Source: Cupriavidus pauculus
GTDB lineage: Bacteria; Pseudomonadota; Gammaproteobacteria; Burkholderiales; Burkholderiaceae
Reading direction: 5' to 3'
NCBI RefSeq assembly: GCF_022179805.1
Contig: NZ_BPUO01000004.1
Span: 186,001 to 250,000 of the forward strand
Length of the DNA stretch: 64,000 nucleotides
The notes beneath the pieces were generated by a model. That model had not been told where the DNA came from and made no database searches. It saw nothing but the letters and a program-made list of their open reading frames with translations. The position numbers were made by a program, and so were the translations under genes. This document shows, in pieces, positions 54,293 through 63,570 of this stretch. Position 1 is the stretch's first letter; each line of letters opens with the position of its first letter.

Positions 54293-56125
54293 TCAGTTCG
54301 GGATCTGCAGGGCGGTCAGCACGCTGGGCAGGGCGTTCGGGAACTGCACGGTGCGCTCGGCATAGCCGGCCGGGTACAGCAGGCCCGCGTGGAGCTGGCC
54401 ATTGCGGATCGCGAACACCAACTTGGCGCCTTGTTCCAGATTCTTGGCGTTGATGCCGTTCAGGGCGAGCGTGGCGGCGCCTTCGCGCGACACGTTGAAC
54501 ACCATCACGTTCGGGTTGCGATCCAGAGCCGACCACGTACCGACCACGGGGCTCGGGTCCACCATGCTGGCCTGGGGCTGGGCACCGATCATCTGCGGCA
54601 GGATGTACGGGATGGACAGCGTGACCGTGCCATTGGCGTCGATATCGATCTTGCGCTGGGTGATGACCGGATCGAGGAAGCTCCGGCCCACCAGTTGCTG
54701 GATCGAGTTCAGCGGCGACGGCAGGCCTGCGTCGTTCTGCGGCGTGGCCGGATCGTAGGTCGCCGACGAGAGCACCGGGCAATTGCCGATGCCCATGCCC
54801 GAGTTGGTGAACAGCACCGGTACCTGGCAGCCCGTGTACGTCATGTTCATCGGCAGCAACACGCGATCCGAATCGTACGACTGGATGCCCAGGTAGCCGC
54901 GCGAGCCGGCGGGCAGCTTCACGTTCGAGAGCATCATGGACGAGTAGAACGGCACCGGGCCGAGCATGCCGCCCGTGACGGCCATCGAGGCGGCCTGGCC
55001 GCTCAGGTCGACCTCGCGCGATTCGTACTTGAACGTGATGTCGGTCAGCGGGTCGGTGCCGGCCAGCGTGCGCCCGATGGACGTCAGCGGCTGCGGCGCG
55101 CGCCATTGCGTGCGGCCGAGCATGTCGGTCCAGCTGCCGTCGGCCTTCATCATGAACACGTTGGCCGGATCGTTGATCGCAGCGGATTCGGCATCGGTCA
55201 GCCCTTCCCATGCGCCCGCCTGGCTGCGGCGGATCTCGAGCGACTTGCGCAGTGCGTTGCCGTCGAGTTTCTGGACCATCTGCACCGGCAGCAGGTCCAT
55301 GATCATGTTCAAGGAATCGCCGAACGCGACGTCGACGAAGCTGTACAGCGGCTGGGCCAGCACCTTCGAAGCATCGGTCAGCGCATACAGCGGCTTGGCG
55401 GCCTGTGCGTCGATGTCGGTCTGCGTCACGGCCACATTGCCCTTGGCGACCATCGCGTTCAGCGTGTTGCGCACGGCGGCCGCATCGGCCTTGCCGGCGA
55501 CGGCCAGCGACGTGATCTTGTCGACGATGGCGGCGGCCATCGTGGCGGCCGCTGCGTCACCACCGTTCACGTAGTCGACGGTGGGGTCGACGCTGGCGCC
55601 CAGCAGCGTTCGAACCGCCTGCAGCGCTTCGTCACGGCTCATACCGGCTTCCATCTGCGCGGTCACCAGCGAGGTCAGCGGCGAAACGTGCTGGGCGGTA
55701 GTGCCGCCGTCCAGCACGGCGGTCATGGCAAAGCTGGCCGGGAACGTGAAGCCTGCCGGGCGCGACAGGTCGCGCGTGGCCGGCGTGACCTGCACGACGA
55801 TGCGCTTGCCGTGGGTGTCGCCTTCGTACGGAATGGTGAAGTCACCATTGGCGCCAGTGACGGCCGACGGCTCGCCGTCATCGCACGCGTTGTTGGCGTT
55901 CAGGTCCAGGCAGGCGGTGGCGCCCACGAGATAGCCGTCGATGGCCTTGCCGGTGATCGATGCCGACGCGGCCGGTGCGGCGGGCGCGGCTGCGCCCGTG
56001 GTGCTGTCGCTACCGCCGCCGCATGCGGCCAGCGTGGCGCAGAGCACGGCGATCAGGGTGGGGCGGGCCAGCGGGTGGGCGGCGCTTGTAACGGTTACTG
56101 CTTTCACTGCGGCTACTGCTTTCAA
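54293..56125 (-). CDS. Large lipoprotein of unknown function, TTG start
   Basis: Protein of 610 aa. No ATG precedes the signal peptide. The TTG at 56125 has GGAGA (complement of 56131-56135) five bases ahead and is the best start; a GTG at 56107 lacks a site. The signal peptide ends in lipobox LAAC followed by GGGSDS. A segment with EF-hand-like DLNANNACDDGE, then a carboxypeptidase-like beta domain (ITGKAIDGYLVGATACL), occupies about 60-140. A helical Ala-rich domain follows, then a long beta-rich C-terminus with two Cys-containing regions. It is related in plan to the lipoprotein at 25344. Confidence 0.75.
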   Translation of the reverse strand: MKAVAAVKAVTVTSAAHPLARPTLIAVLCATLAACGGGSDSTTGAAAPAAPAASASITGKAIDGYLVGATACLDLNANNACDDGEPSAVTGANGDFTIPYEGDTHGKRIVVQVTPATRDLSRPAGFTFPASFAMTAVLDGGTTAQHVSPLTSLVTAQMEAGMSRDEALQAVRTLLGASVDPTVDYVNGGDAAAATMAAAIVDKITSLAVAGKADAAAVRNTLNAMVAKGNVAVTQTDIDAQAAKPLYALTDASKVLAQPLYSFVDVAFGDSLNMIMDLLPVQMVQKLDGNALRKSLEIRRSQAGAWEGLTDAESAAINDPANVFMMKADGSWTDMLGRTQWRAPQPLTSIGRTLAGTDPLTDITFKYESREVDLSGQAASMAVTGGMLGPVPFYSSMMLSNVKLPAGSRGYLGIQSYDSDRVLLPMNMTYTGCQVPVLFTNSGMGIGNCPVLSSATYDPATPQNDAGLPSPLNSIQQLVGRSFLDPVITQRKIDIDANGTVTLSIPYILPQMIGAQPQASMVDPSPVVGTWSALDRNPNVMVFNVSREGAATLALNGINAKNLEQGAKLVFAIRNGQLHAGLLYPAGYAERTVQFPNALPSVLTALQIPN

Positions 56126-56420
56126 AGCTGTCTCCAACGGAACGTCGAAAAAATGAAACGTGGCACATGGCCCGACGTGAGTTGACGGCGCAAGTTGGAA
56201 GACCTTGAGCAGAAAGATGGAATAAGGGGGTGAATGCGGTCCTGAGCAGGCATTGCAAGCTTCGCAGCGTGGCGTTTGTAAAAAACACATGCGCCGGACG
56301 GCCCACCGACGGATTTACCGCGCATTGCGGAATGGCACCGATCTTGCCTGCAGCGGTGAAGTCCGTCCCTACCTTTGGGTGGGGAACGACGCCATTCAAA
56401 CAATGACGAAGGAGTCCCCC
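56126..56420. other. 295-bp divergent gap
   Basis: Holds the ribosome site of the TTG-start lipoprotein gene and a sigma-54-like promoter for the ferritin-like gene (56333-56347). A GC-rich imperfect palindrome with an A-run (GCGTTTGTAAAAAACACATGCGC region, about 56270-56295) lies about 50 bp upstream of that promoter and could be an activator site. Confidence 0.45.
56333..56347 (+). promoter_or_regulatory. Sigma-54-like promoter of the ferritin-like gene
   Basis: TGGCACCGATCTTGC: the -24 TGGCAC and -12 TTGC elements have the exact 12-bp offset, 74 bp before the start codon. One deviation (C for G after TGGCAC). Confidence 0.55.
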
Positions 56421-56978
56421 ATGTCTAGCAAGCAATCGTTCCTGACGGACGTCAAGACCATCCGCGAGCGCGCCCGCCAACACATCGACGATGGCGCTGT
56501 GACCGCTGGCTACGATGCCGAGCGCGACACCGTGATCAAGCTGCTCAACGAGGCGCTGGCCACCGAGATTGTTTGCGTGCTGCGCTATCGCCGCCACTAC
56601 TTCATGGCCAAGGGGCCGAACTCGAAGAGCGTGGCCGATGAGTTCCTGGCGCACTCCAACGAGGAACAGGGCCATGCCGACCAGATCGCCGAGCGTATCG
56701 TGCAACTGGGCGGCGAGCCCAACCTGTCGCCCGAAGGACTGGCCTCGCGCAGCCATGCCGAATACATCGAGGGCAACTCGCTGGCCGACATGATCAAGGA
56801 AAACCTGGTGGCCGAGCGCATCGCCATCGACACCTATCGCGAGATCATTCAGTTCATTGGCGAGAAGGACCCGACGTCGCGCCGGCTCATGGAGAGCATT
56901 CTGGCCGTCGAGGAAGAGCATGCGGATGAAATGCTCGACCTGCTGTCATCGCATCCCGAGGACAAGAAGAAGCACTGA
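56421..56978 (+). CDS. Bacterioferritin/DPS-like di-iron protein
   Basis: Ferritin-like four-helix protein of 185 aa. Di-iron ligands are visible in order: NEALATEIVCVLRYRRHYF (helix A Glu), SNEEQGHADQIAERI (ExxH), NLVAERIAIDTYREII (helix C Glu) and VEEEHADEMLDLL (second ExxH). No heme-ligand Met in the bacterioferritin position can be assigned with certainty. The ATG at 56421 has GAAGGAG seven bases before it; in-frame 56403 lacks this. Likely stores iron or protects against oxidants. A bidirectional terminator (57001-57030) follows. Confidence 0.87.
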   Translation: MSSKQSFLTDVKTIRERARQHIDDGAVTAGYDAERDTVIKLLNEALATEIVCVLRYRRHYFMAKGPNSKSVADEFLAHSNEEQGHADQIAERIVQLGGEPNLSPEGLASRSHAEYIEGNSLADMIKENLVAERIAIDTYREIIQFIGEKDPTSRRLMESILAVEEEHADEMLDLLSSHPEDKKKH

Positions 56979-57000
56979 CGCCCGGCACACCCGCAATGCA

Positions 57001-57030
57001 AAAGGGGCGTGTCCGCACGCCCCTTTTCCC
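57001..57030 (+). terminator. Bidirectional intrinsic terminator
   Basis: AAA-GGGGCGTG-TCCG-CACGCCCC-TTTT (stem 57004-57011 with 57016-57023). It ends the ferritin-like gene and can serve the convergent DUF1254 gene. Confidence 0.85.
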
Positions 57031-57055
57031 CTTTGCGTTCCGCTCCGCTGCGGAA

Positions 57056-58108
57056 TCAGTTCACCGGCTGTGGCGTCGGGAACTGGTACTTGCCGCTAAG
57101 TATTTCCTGGCGCGGCCGGTACAGTCGCACCGTGTAGTTCCAGCCTTCCACGATGGGCAGGCAGTTGGCCGTATTCGCGTCGCAACCGCCGAACTGGATC
57201 GTGACGCCGCCGTCGGCGTCCTTCTTCGCCGTCAGGTTGTTCAAGGCATAGGCATTGGCGGCATTCTTTTCGAAGTACCCCTTGGCGTTGTAGACGCTGA
57301 TCGACCAGAACGCGTCCACCGGCACCTGCTTTACCTGCAGGCGATACACGGTCTTGCCATCGTTCTTCGGCGGCGTGACATTCAGATAGGTGGCATCACG
57401 GTCGGGATTGCCACCCCAGCCGGCGGCCGCCCCCACCAGGTGCCGCACCGGATCGACCTCGCCCTTCTTGCCGAACGCGCCCTTGAAGTCAGGCATGGCG
57501 GACGCCAGCACCAGCACCGCGTCGCGCAGCTTCTTCTGGCTGACCGGGTCCCACTTCGGCAAGTCGAGTTGGCCCGGCGCCTTCTGGCTGACCTGGATGG
57601 CGTCCTGCAGCGCATGCACCTGGCGGATGTCCTCGGGGTCGTTGGGGTCGACCAGCGTGCGCACCCCCACCACTACGTAGCGCGTACCCACGCTGGCGCG
57701 CGTCAGCACATGCTTGCCCGCGCCGTAGTACACGGCCGGCACGTAGTGATCCTCGTTGATGACCTGCATCGACATGAACCGCTTGCCCGCGTTTGGCATG
57801 GTGATCGTGACCGGGCCGGCATCGAGGTCGAACACGCCAGACGAATACAGCGTGTCGCGATTGAGCCGGATCACGGTCTGGTTCTCGATCGACGCGGGCT
57901 CGCGCCGATGCAGCATCTTGCCGACGCCGCCCTGCTTGGCCAGGCCGGAGAAGTACATGTCGGATTCGGCCCGCACGAAATTGTCGAGCGTGACCGGTAC
58001 CGTGGCGCCTTCGGCGGCTGGCTTGTCCTGGGCATGGACCACACCGGCGCTGGCAAACGCCAGGCCCATCAGGCCCACGATGACGTTGACGATCTGCGTC
58101 TTTTTCAC
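57056..58108 (-). CDS. Exported DUF1254/DUF1214 protein
   Basis: Protein of 350 aa with a signal peptide (MKKTQIVNVIVGLMGLAFASAGVVHAQ). The N-terminal DUF1254 part contains ASIENQTVIRLNRDTLYSSGVFDLDAGPVTITMP. The C-terminal DUF1214 part contains PVDAFWSISVYNAKGYFEKN and WNYTVRLYRPRQEILSGKYQFP. Both domains are widespread and periplasmic; their function is not established. It converges with the ferritin-like gene. The start at 58108 has AAAAGGTGAGC in front of it. Confidence 0.9.
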   Translation of the reverse strand: MKKTQIVNVIVGLMGLAFASAGVVHAQDKPAAEGATVPVTLDNFVRAESDMYFSGLAKQGGVGKMLHRREPASIENQTVIRLNRDTLYSSGVFDLDAGPVTITMPNAGKRFMSMQVINEDHYVPAVYYGAGKHVLTRASVGTRYVVVGVRTLVDPNDPEDIRQVHALQDAIQVSQKAPGQLDLPKWDPVSQKKLRDAVLVLASAMPDFKGAFGKKGEVDPVRHLVGAAAGWGGNPDRDATYLNVTPPKNDGKTVYRLQVKQVPVDAFWSISVYNAKGYFEKNAANAYALNNLTAKKDADGGVTIQFGGCDANTANCLPIVEGWNYTVRLYRPRQEILSGKYQFPTPQPVN

Positions 58109-58267
58109 TGGCTCACCTTTTCATAGCGAAGCATGGCCGCGGGCCACGGGCGGCCCAGTATGCCGCAAGCCGCCTCGCGTGGGCACCGCTTGCGAAAGGA
58201 CTTGGATCGCCAAACGAAACCGTTTAAATGACCGCAAATCACGGCTTGTGAAGGGTGTTTGGTCTGC

Positions 58268-59143
58268 TCAGACGTTTCCGGTTGCCGCGCTCCGCAGGGT
58301 GTCCAGCAGCGCGGCAATGACGCGGTCTTCGTCGGGCGCCACGCGCGACGCGAACGAGATCTGCCGCGACGGCGGCGACTCGCCCAGCGCGACCACGCGC
58401 ACCGGAAACGCTTCGAGCAGGTACGGGTCCGGCTGGGGCAGCACCGATACGCCAAGCCCGCGCGAGGCCATGGCAACGATGGCCGGGATGGAGAGCAGTT
58501 CGATGCGCGAGCGCGCGTCGGGTGCCACGCGCTGGACGAACTCGGCCGCCACCGAACCGGCGATGGTCGAGGTATCGAACCGGATCCATTCGTAGGCCTT
58601 GAACAGCGCCTTCACGCTGCGCGTGGCGGCGTCGCGTGGCGCCACCAGCACGCAAGGCTCGCGGAACAGCGGCGCCCAGCGTACCCGCGCCGAGGCGCCC
58701 GACTCGGGTTGCGCCACCACGGCGGCCTCGATGGCGCCCGAGCGCAGCGCATCGACCAGCGCGGTGGAGCGGCCTCGTTCCAGCCGTACGTCCAGGTTGG
58801 GATAACGCTTGCGCACCAGCGCCATGAACGATGGCAGCAGCGTCACCTGCATCGGCTCGATGATGCCCAGCGTGACCTTGCCCTCCACCACCGGCGCCGA
58901 TTTACGGCGCAGCGACTCCAGCGCATGCATCGCGCCGTCCAGCGTGGCGCTGACTTCCAGCGCAAACGCGGTGGGCCGGACCTGCAGCGCCGAGCGGTCG
59001 AACAGCGGCTGGCCGAAATACGTCTCCAACTGCTTCATCTGCAGGCTGACGGCACTGGGCGACAGGTTCATCTCGGCGGCGGCGCCGGCAAAACTGCCGC
59101 TGCGCAGGACGGCGGCCAGCGTCTGGAAGCACTCGACCTTCAT
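58268..59143 (-). CDS. LysR-family regulator of the adjacent catabolic operon
   Basis: Transcription factor of 291 aa with the HTH FQTLAAVLRSGSFAGAAAEMNLSPSAVSLQMKQLE. The effector domain (about 88-290) is conventional. It is divergent from the Bug-CoA-transferase-cyclase-Bug-lyase operon across 123 bp. A palindrome (GTTTTCC, 13-base spacer, GGAAAAC at 59146-59172) lies three bases from its own start codon and is the likely autoregulatory site. The effector is probably the operon's substrate or a CoA ester of it. Confidence 0.9.
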   Translation of the reverse strand: MKVECFQTLAAVLRSGSFAGAAAEMNLSPSAVSLQMKQLETYFGQPLFDRSALQVRPTAFALEVSATLDGAMHALESLRRKSAPVVEGKVTLGIIEPMQVTLLPSFMALVRKRYPNLDVRLERGRSTALVDALRSGAIEAAVVAQPESGASARVRWAPLFREPCVLVAPRDAATRSVKALFKAYEWIRFDTSTIAGSVAAEFVQRVAPDARSRIELLSIPAIVAMASRGLGVSVLPQPDPYLLEAFPVRVVALGESPPSRQISFASRVAPDEDRVIAALLDTLRSAATGNV

Positions 59144-59145
59144 GA

Positions 59146-59172
59146 GTTTTCCTCACCGATACATTGGAAAAC
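59146..59172. promoter_or_regulatory. Candidate LysR operator
   Basis: GTTTTCC, 13-base spacer, GGAAAAC, perfect 7-bp arms between the divergent LysR and Bug genes. Confidence 0.6.
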
Positions 59173-59266
59173 GTCACTTTATCTCAATCGATGGCGTGGC
59201 TACGATGCATGCCAGACGGTGCCGATCGAACAGGTGCCGCACCGCACAATATCCGGAGACAACCAC

Positions 59267-60268
59267 GTGACGCCGCAACGCTTTCGCCTGCGTACCCTCG
59301 CATTCGGCCTTTCCACCCTGTCAACCGTCGCACTGGCCCTGGCCGGCGCCATGCCCGCCGCCCATGCGGCAGATGCGACGATTCCGAAGAATATCCGCGT
59401 GGTGGTGCCGTTCCCGCCCAGCGGCAGCAACGACGTGTTCGCGCGGCTGGTCAGCGACAGGTTGTCGAAGAAGCTCGGTGTCACGGCCATCGTCGACAAC
59501 AAGCCGGGCGCCGGCGGTGCGATTGGCGCCGAGTTCGTGGCGCGCTCGGCGCCCGATGGCGCCACGTTGCTGATTACCTCGTCCACGCTCACGGCCAACG
59601 CCGCCGTGCAGCCCAAGACCACCTACGACGTGAACAAGAGCTTCGCGCCCGTGGCCATGCTGGCCAGCGGCCCGATGGTGCTGGCGGTCTCGGACAAGTC
59701 GCCGTACAAGACCGTGGCCGACCTGGTGGCCGCCGCGAAGAAGGACAAGGGCGCCATCAACTATGGGTCGGCCGGCATCGGGTCGATCAACCAGATGTCC
59801 AGCGAACTGCTGGCCGGCGATGCTGGCATCGAGTTCACGCACGTGCCCTACAAGGGCATCTCGAACGCGCTGACGGACCTGATCGCGGGCCAGGTGCAAT
59901 TCGTGATTGCCAGCTTTCCGTCGGTGGCCAGCCAGGTGAAGGGTGGCAAGGTGCGCGCGCTGGGCGTGACATCACCCACGCGGTCGCGCTTTGCGCCGCA
60001 ATGGCCCGCAGTGGCCGAGACCGTGCCCAACTATTCCGCCGAACTCTGGTGGGGTGTGTTCGCGCCGGCCGGCACGCCGCAGGCCGTGGTGGACAAGCTC
60101 AACGCCGAGATCCGCGCCATCATCGCCACACCCGAAATGCGCGAGACGTTCGCCCGCGAAGGCGCGGAGCCATCTGCGCTGACCGCCGCCCAATTTGCCG
60201 ACCACATCCGCCGCGACAGCGCGCGCTGGAAGCAGGTGGCCCAGGCGCGCCACATCACCGCAGAGTAA
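59267..60268 (+). CDS. Bug/TctC-family periplasmic binding protein, GTG start
   Basis: Solute-binding protein of 333 aa. GTG at 59267 follows CCGGAGAC and precedes a signal peptide ending near AAHAAD. Bug signatures NIRVVVPFPPSGSNDVFARLV, AIVDNKPGAGGAIGAEFV and VPYKGISNALTDLIAGQVQF are clear. First gene of the LysR-controlled operon and one of two Bug proteins in it. The larger frame from 58259 is a read-through artefact across the promoter region. Confidence 0.9.
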   Translation: MTPQRFRLRTLAFGLSTLSTVALALAGAMPAAHAADATIPKNIRVVVPFPPSGSNDVFARLVSDRLSKKLGVTAIVDNKPGAGGAIGAEFVARSAPDGATLLITSSTLTANAAVQPKTTYDVNKSFAPVAMLASGPMVLAVSDKSPYKTVADLVAAAKKDKGAINYGSAGIGSINQMSSELLAGDAGIEFTHVPYKGISNALTDLIAGQVQFVIASFPSVASQVKGGKVRALGVTSPTRSRFAPQWPAVAETVPNYSAELWWGVFAPAGTPQAVVDKLNAEIRAIIATPEMRETFAREGAEPSALTAAQFADHIRRDSARWKQVAQARHITAE

Positions 60269-60288
60269 GTCCACGGGAAACGTTACCC

Positions 60289-61521
60289 ATGTTCAAGCAG
60301 CAAGCCCTGGCGCCTGACGCCACCGGACCGCTCGACGGCATCCGCATTCTCGACCTGTCCCGTCTGGTGGCGGGCAACACGCTGACCATGGCGCTGGCCG
60401 ACCTGGGCGCCGACGTGCTCAAGGTGGAGCCGGCCAGCGGCGATACGCTGCGCGACTGGAAGGTCAAGGACGTGGCCACCGCGTGGAAGGCGTACTGCCG
60501 CAACAAGCGCAGCCTGTGCCTGAACTTCCGCGCCGACGGCGCCATCGGCGTGATTCTCGACCTGGTCGCGCACGCCGACGTGTTCGTGGAAAGCTTCAAG
60601 CCGGGCACGCTCGAAACCATGGGGCTCGGCCCCGATGTGCTGCTGGCGCGCAACCCGCGGCTGGTGATCGTGCGCATATCGGGTTGGGGCCAGGACGGCC
60701 CGTACTCGCATCGCCCGGGCTTTGGCACGCTGGTCGAGGGCATGTCGGGCTTTGCGTCGATGAACGGTTTTGCCGACCGCGAGCCGGTGCTGCCGCCGAT
60801 CTACCTGGGCGACATGACCGCCGGCTTGTACGGCGCGATTGGCGTGCTCAGCGCCGTGCGCGACGTCGAGGTGCGCGGCGGCGTGGGTCAGGTCATCGAC
60901 CTGCCGCTACTCGATCCAATCTTCGCCATCCTGGGCGCGCAGGCGGCCAACCACCGGCTCACCGGCACGGTCAAGCCGCGCACTGGCAGCCGGTCCACCA
61001 ACAGCGCGCCGCGCAACGCCTACCAGACCGCCGATGGCAAGTGGGTGTGCCTGTCCGCATCCACCCAGGCCATGACCGAGCGGCTGTTCCGCGCGATCGG
61101 CCGTCCGGAGCTGATCACCGATCCGCGCTTCGCCACCAATGCGGAACGCGTCAGGCACGCCACGCTGCTCGACGGCATCATCGGCGAGTACCTGGGCAAG
61201 ATGACGCAGCCCGATTGCGTGGCGTTCTTCGACAAGGCAGGCGTCACGATCGGACCAATCTACGACATCTCCGATATCGAGCAGGACCCGCATTTCCATG
61301 CGCGCGACATCGTGGTGGAGATTCCCGATGCCGAGATGGGTCAGATCCCGGTGCACAACATTTCGCCGCGCCTGGGCGGCACGCCGGGGACGTTCCGTCG
61401 CGCCGCGCCCGCACTGGGCGAGCATTCGACCGAAGCGCTGCGCGCGGCCGGTATCAGCGACGCGCGGATTGACGAGCTGCGGGCCGCCGGTGTCGTCATC
61501 GATGCAGGCGAGGCCCAGTGA
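60289..61521 (+). CDS. Class III CoA-transferase (CaiB/BaiF family)
   Basis: Protein of 410 aa. Signatures include LDGIRILDLSRLVAGN, LGADVLKVEPASGD and the catalytic Asp175 in YLGDMTAGLYGAIG. It shares no more than family similarity with the copy at 43609. It probably loads CoA onto the acid imported by the flanking Bug proteins. Placed with a CitE-like lyase, it recalls pathways that activate C5-dicarboxylates such as itaconate or citramalate, but this is inference. The stop overlaps the start of the next gene (TGATG). Confidence 0.9.
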   Translation: MFKQQALAPDATGPLDGIRILDLSRLVAGNTLTMALADLGADVLKVEPASGDTLRDWKVKDVATAWKAYCRNKRSLCLNFRADGAIGVILDLVAHADVFVESFKPGTLETMGLGPDVLLARNPRLVIVRISGWGQDGPYSHRPGFGTLVEGMSGFASMNGFADREPVLPPIYLGDMTAGLYGAIGVLSAVRDVEVRGGVGQVIDLPLLDPIFAILGAQAANHRLTGTVKPRTGSRSTNSAPRNAYQTADGKWVCLSASTQAMTERLFRAIGRPELITDPRFATNAERVRHATLLDGIIGEYLGKMTQPDCVAFFDKAGVTIGPIYDISDIEQDPHFHARDIVVEIPDAEMGQIPVHNISPRLGGTPGTFRRAAPALGEHSTEALRAAGISDARIDELRAAGVVIDAGEAQ

Positions 61522-62543
61522 TGACCACGACCGCGAATCCGCGCTGGAAGCACCGTCCCGAGGGTGCCAACTGGGGCGACTTCGGTCCCGATGACCAGCT
61601 TGGCCGGCTCAACCTGATCGGCCCCGCGCAGGTGCTGGCCGCCGTGCGCGAGGTGCGCGACGGGCTGACCTTCTCGCTGAGCCTGCCACTCGACGTGCCG
61701 CGCGCGGGCGTGCTGAATCCGCGCCGCCGACCGCCGGTGATGCATCCGTCGGAAAAGGACGGCCAGCGCGTGTTCAATCGCCCGCTGGCCGGCGACGTAC
61801 CCGGGGCCACGGATGTGATCAGCGACGACCACGTCACGCTGTCGCCGCAGTACTCGACGCAATGGGATGCGCTGGGCCACGTGAACTGCCTGTTCGATGC
61901 CGACGGCGACGGCCATGCCGAGACGGTGGGCTACAACGGTTTCTCTGTCGGCTCGGGCAGCGCGCCTGACGGCACGTTCATGGGCGCGCGAGCACTGTCG
62001 GTGGCGCCCATGGCGGCGCGCGGCATCCAGGGACGCGGCACGCTGGTGGACCTGCACCGGCATTTCGACACGGGGCGGCACGCCGTGGGCTACGACGACC
62101 TGATGCGTGTGATCGAGGCCGACCATGTGGACGTGCGCCGTGGCGACATCCTGTGCCTGCACACGGGCCTGGCAGACATGGCACTGAACCTTTCCGCCGA
62201 TGACGACCACACGGCGCTGCGTGGCGCCTGCGCGGTGCTGGACGGCACCGATGCCCGGCTGCTGCGCTGGATCGATGACGCCGGCATCGCAGCCATCGCC
62301 GCCGACAACCACGCCGTGGAAGAGCGCCGGCATGCGCTGCCGCCTGGCACGACCGGACCCCTACTGCCGCTGCACGAACTGTGTCTGGTGAAGCTCGGCA
62401 TCCCGCTGGGCGAGATGTGGCACCTGACGCCGCTGGCCGCATGGCTGCAACAGGCCGGGCGCGCGTCGTTCCTGCTGACCGCGCCGCCGATGCACCTGCC
62501 CCATGCGGTGGGATCGCCCACCAATCCCATGGCCACGGTCTGA
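61521..62543 (+). CDS. Cyclase-family (PF04199-type) metal hydrolase
   Basis: Protein of 340 aa. The central region holds STQWDALGHVNCLFD, the variant of the HxGTHxD metal motif found in the longer cyclase-like proteins, and later GRGTLVDLHRHFD and HVDVRRGDILCLHTGLADM. Relatives include kynurenine formamidase and polyketide cyclases. Here it may hydrolyse a lactone or amide in the same pathway as the CoA-transferase. ATG 61521 overlaps the previous stop; GTG 61518 is an alternative. Confidence 0.87.
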   Translation: MTTTANPRWKHRPEGANWGDFGPDDQLGRLNLIGPAQVLAAVREVRDGLTFSLSLPLDVPRAGVLNPRRRPPVMHPSEKDGQRVFNRPLAGDVPGATDVISDDHVTLSPQYSTQWDALGHVNCLFDADGDGHAETVGYNGFSVGSGSAPDGTFMGARALSVAPMAARGIQGRGTLVDLHRHFDTGRHAVGYDDLMRVIEADHVDVRRGDILCLHTGLADMALNLSADDDHTALRGACAVLDGTDARLLRWIDDAGIAAIAADNHAVEERRHALPPGTTGPLLPLHELCLVKLGIPLGEMWHLTPLAAWLQQAGRASFLLTAPPMHLPHAVGSPTNPMATV

Positions 62544-62593
62544 GTGCCGCCGGCCCCTCACAACACAAAAACCTGATGACTGGAGACCCGTTC

Positions 62594-63553
62594 ATGCAAT
62601 CGACCTGTCGCAAACTGCTGGTCGCGCTGGCGGCATGCGCGCCGCTGCTGGCGGCCGCTGCCTGGCCCGACCACCCGATCCGGATGGTGGTGCCGTACTC
62701 GGCCGGCGGCGGCGCCGACAACACGGCGCGCGTGATTGCACAGCGGCTGAGCGTGTCGCTGGGCCAGCAGGTGGTGATCGACAACCGGCCCGGCGCGGCC
62801 GGCGTGATCGGCGAGGAAGCCGTGGCCAAGGCGGTACCCGACGGCTACACGGTGCTGTACGACGCGTCGGCATTCGCGGTGAATCCGAGCCTGCGCAAGA
62901 TGTCGTTCGATCCGTTGAAGGAACTGGTGCCGATCTCGCTGGTGGCCACGGCCGCCAACATCCTGGTGGTGCCGCCCAACGCGCCGTACAAGACCGTGAA
63001 GGACTTCATCGCCTACGCCAAGGCCAACCCGGGCAAGCTCACGTTCGCGTCGGCGGGCTCGGGCAGCGGCTCGCACCTGGCCGGAGAACTGCTGGACGCC
63101 AAGGCCGGCATCGACCTGCTGCACGTGCCGTACAAGGGTGGTGCGCCGGCGCTGACCGATGTCATGGGCAACCAGGTGTCGGCCTACTTCGGCAACGTGG
63201 CGTCCACGCTCAACTATGCGAAGAGCGGCAAGCTCAAGGCGCTGGCGGTGACGTCGCTCAAGCGCAACCCGGGCCTGCCCGATACGCCGACGCTGGCGGA
63301 ACGCGGCTTGCCCGATTTCGAGGTGCTCGAATGGAATGGCGTGTGGGTGCCCAAGGGCACGCCGCCCGACGTGGTGGCGCGGCTCGCCAAGGAGGTGCAG
63401 GCAGCCGTGGCCGATCCGCAGGTCCAGGACAAGCTGCGCCAGATGGGGCTGGAGCCGGTGGGCAATTCGCCGCAGCAGTTCGACAAGTTCGTCAAGGGCG
63501 AGGCCGCGCGCTGGGGTGCGCTGGTCAAGGCCCGCAACATTCGCGCCGAGTAA
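62594..63553 (+). CDS. Bug/TctC-family periplasmic binding protein
   Basis: Solute-binding protein of 319 aa. Signal peptide MQSTCRKLLVALAACAPLLAAAA is followed by WPDHPIRMVVPYSAGGGADNTAR, VVIDNRPGAAGVIGEEAV and VPYKGGAPALTDVMGNQVSAYF. Second Bug in this operon, so the two probably recognise different ligands or different states of one transporter. TGGAGACCC precedes the ATG. It lies 50 bp after the cyclase gene and is coupled to the lyase gene that follows. Confidence 0.92.
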   Translation: MQSTCRKLLVALAACAPLLAAAAWPDHPIRMVVPYSAGGGADNTARVIAQRLSVSLGQQVVIDNRPGAAGVIGEEAVAKAVPDGYTVLYDASAFAVNPSLRKMSFDPLKELVPISLVATAANILVVPPNAPYKTVKDFIAYAKANPGKLTFASAGSGSGSHLAGELLDAKAGIDLLHVPYKGGAPALTDVMGNQVSAYFGNVASTLNYAKSGKLKALAVTSLKRNPGLPDTPTLAERGLPDFEVLEWNGVWVPKGTPPDVVARLAKEVQAAVADPQVQDKLRQMGLEPVGNSPQQFDKFVKGEAARWGALVKARNIRAE

Positions 63554-63570
63554 TGACGATGAGGGCCATC

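Noticed and set aside
58259..59266. N-terminal extension of the Bug protein across the LysR gene
   Set aside because: It is antisense to LysR; a GTG with a good ribosome site and signal peptide lies at 59267.
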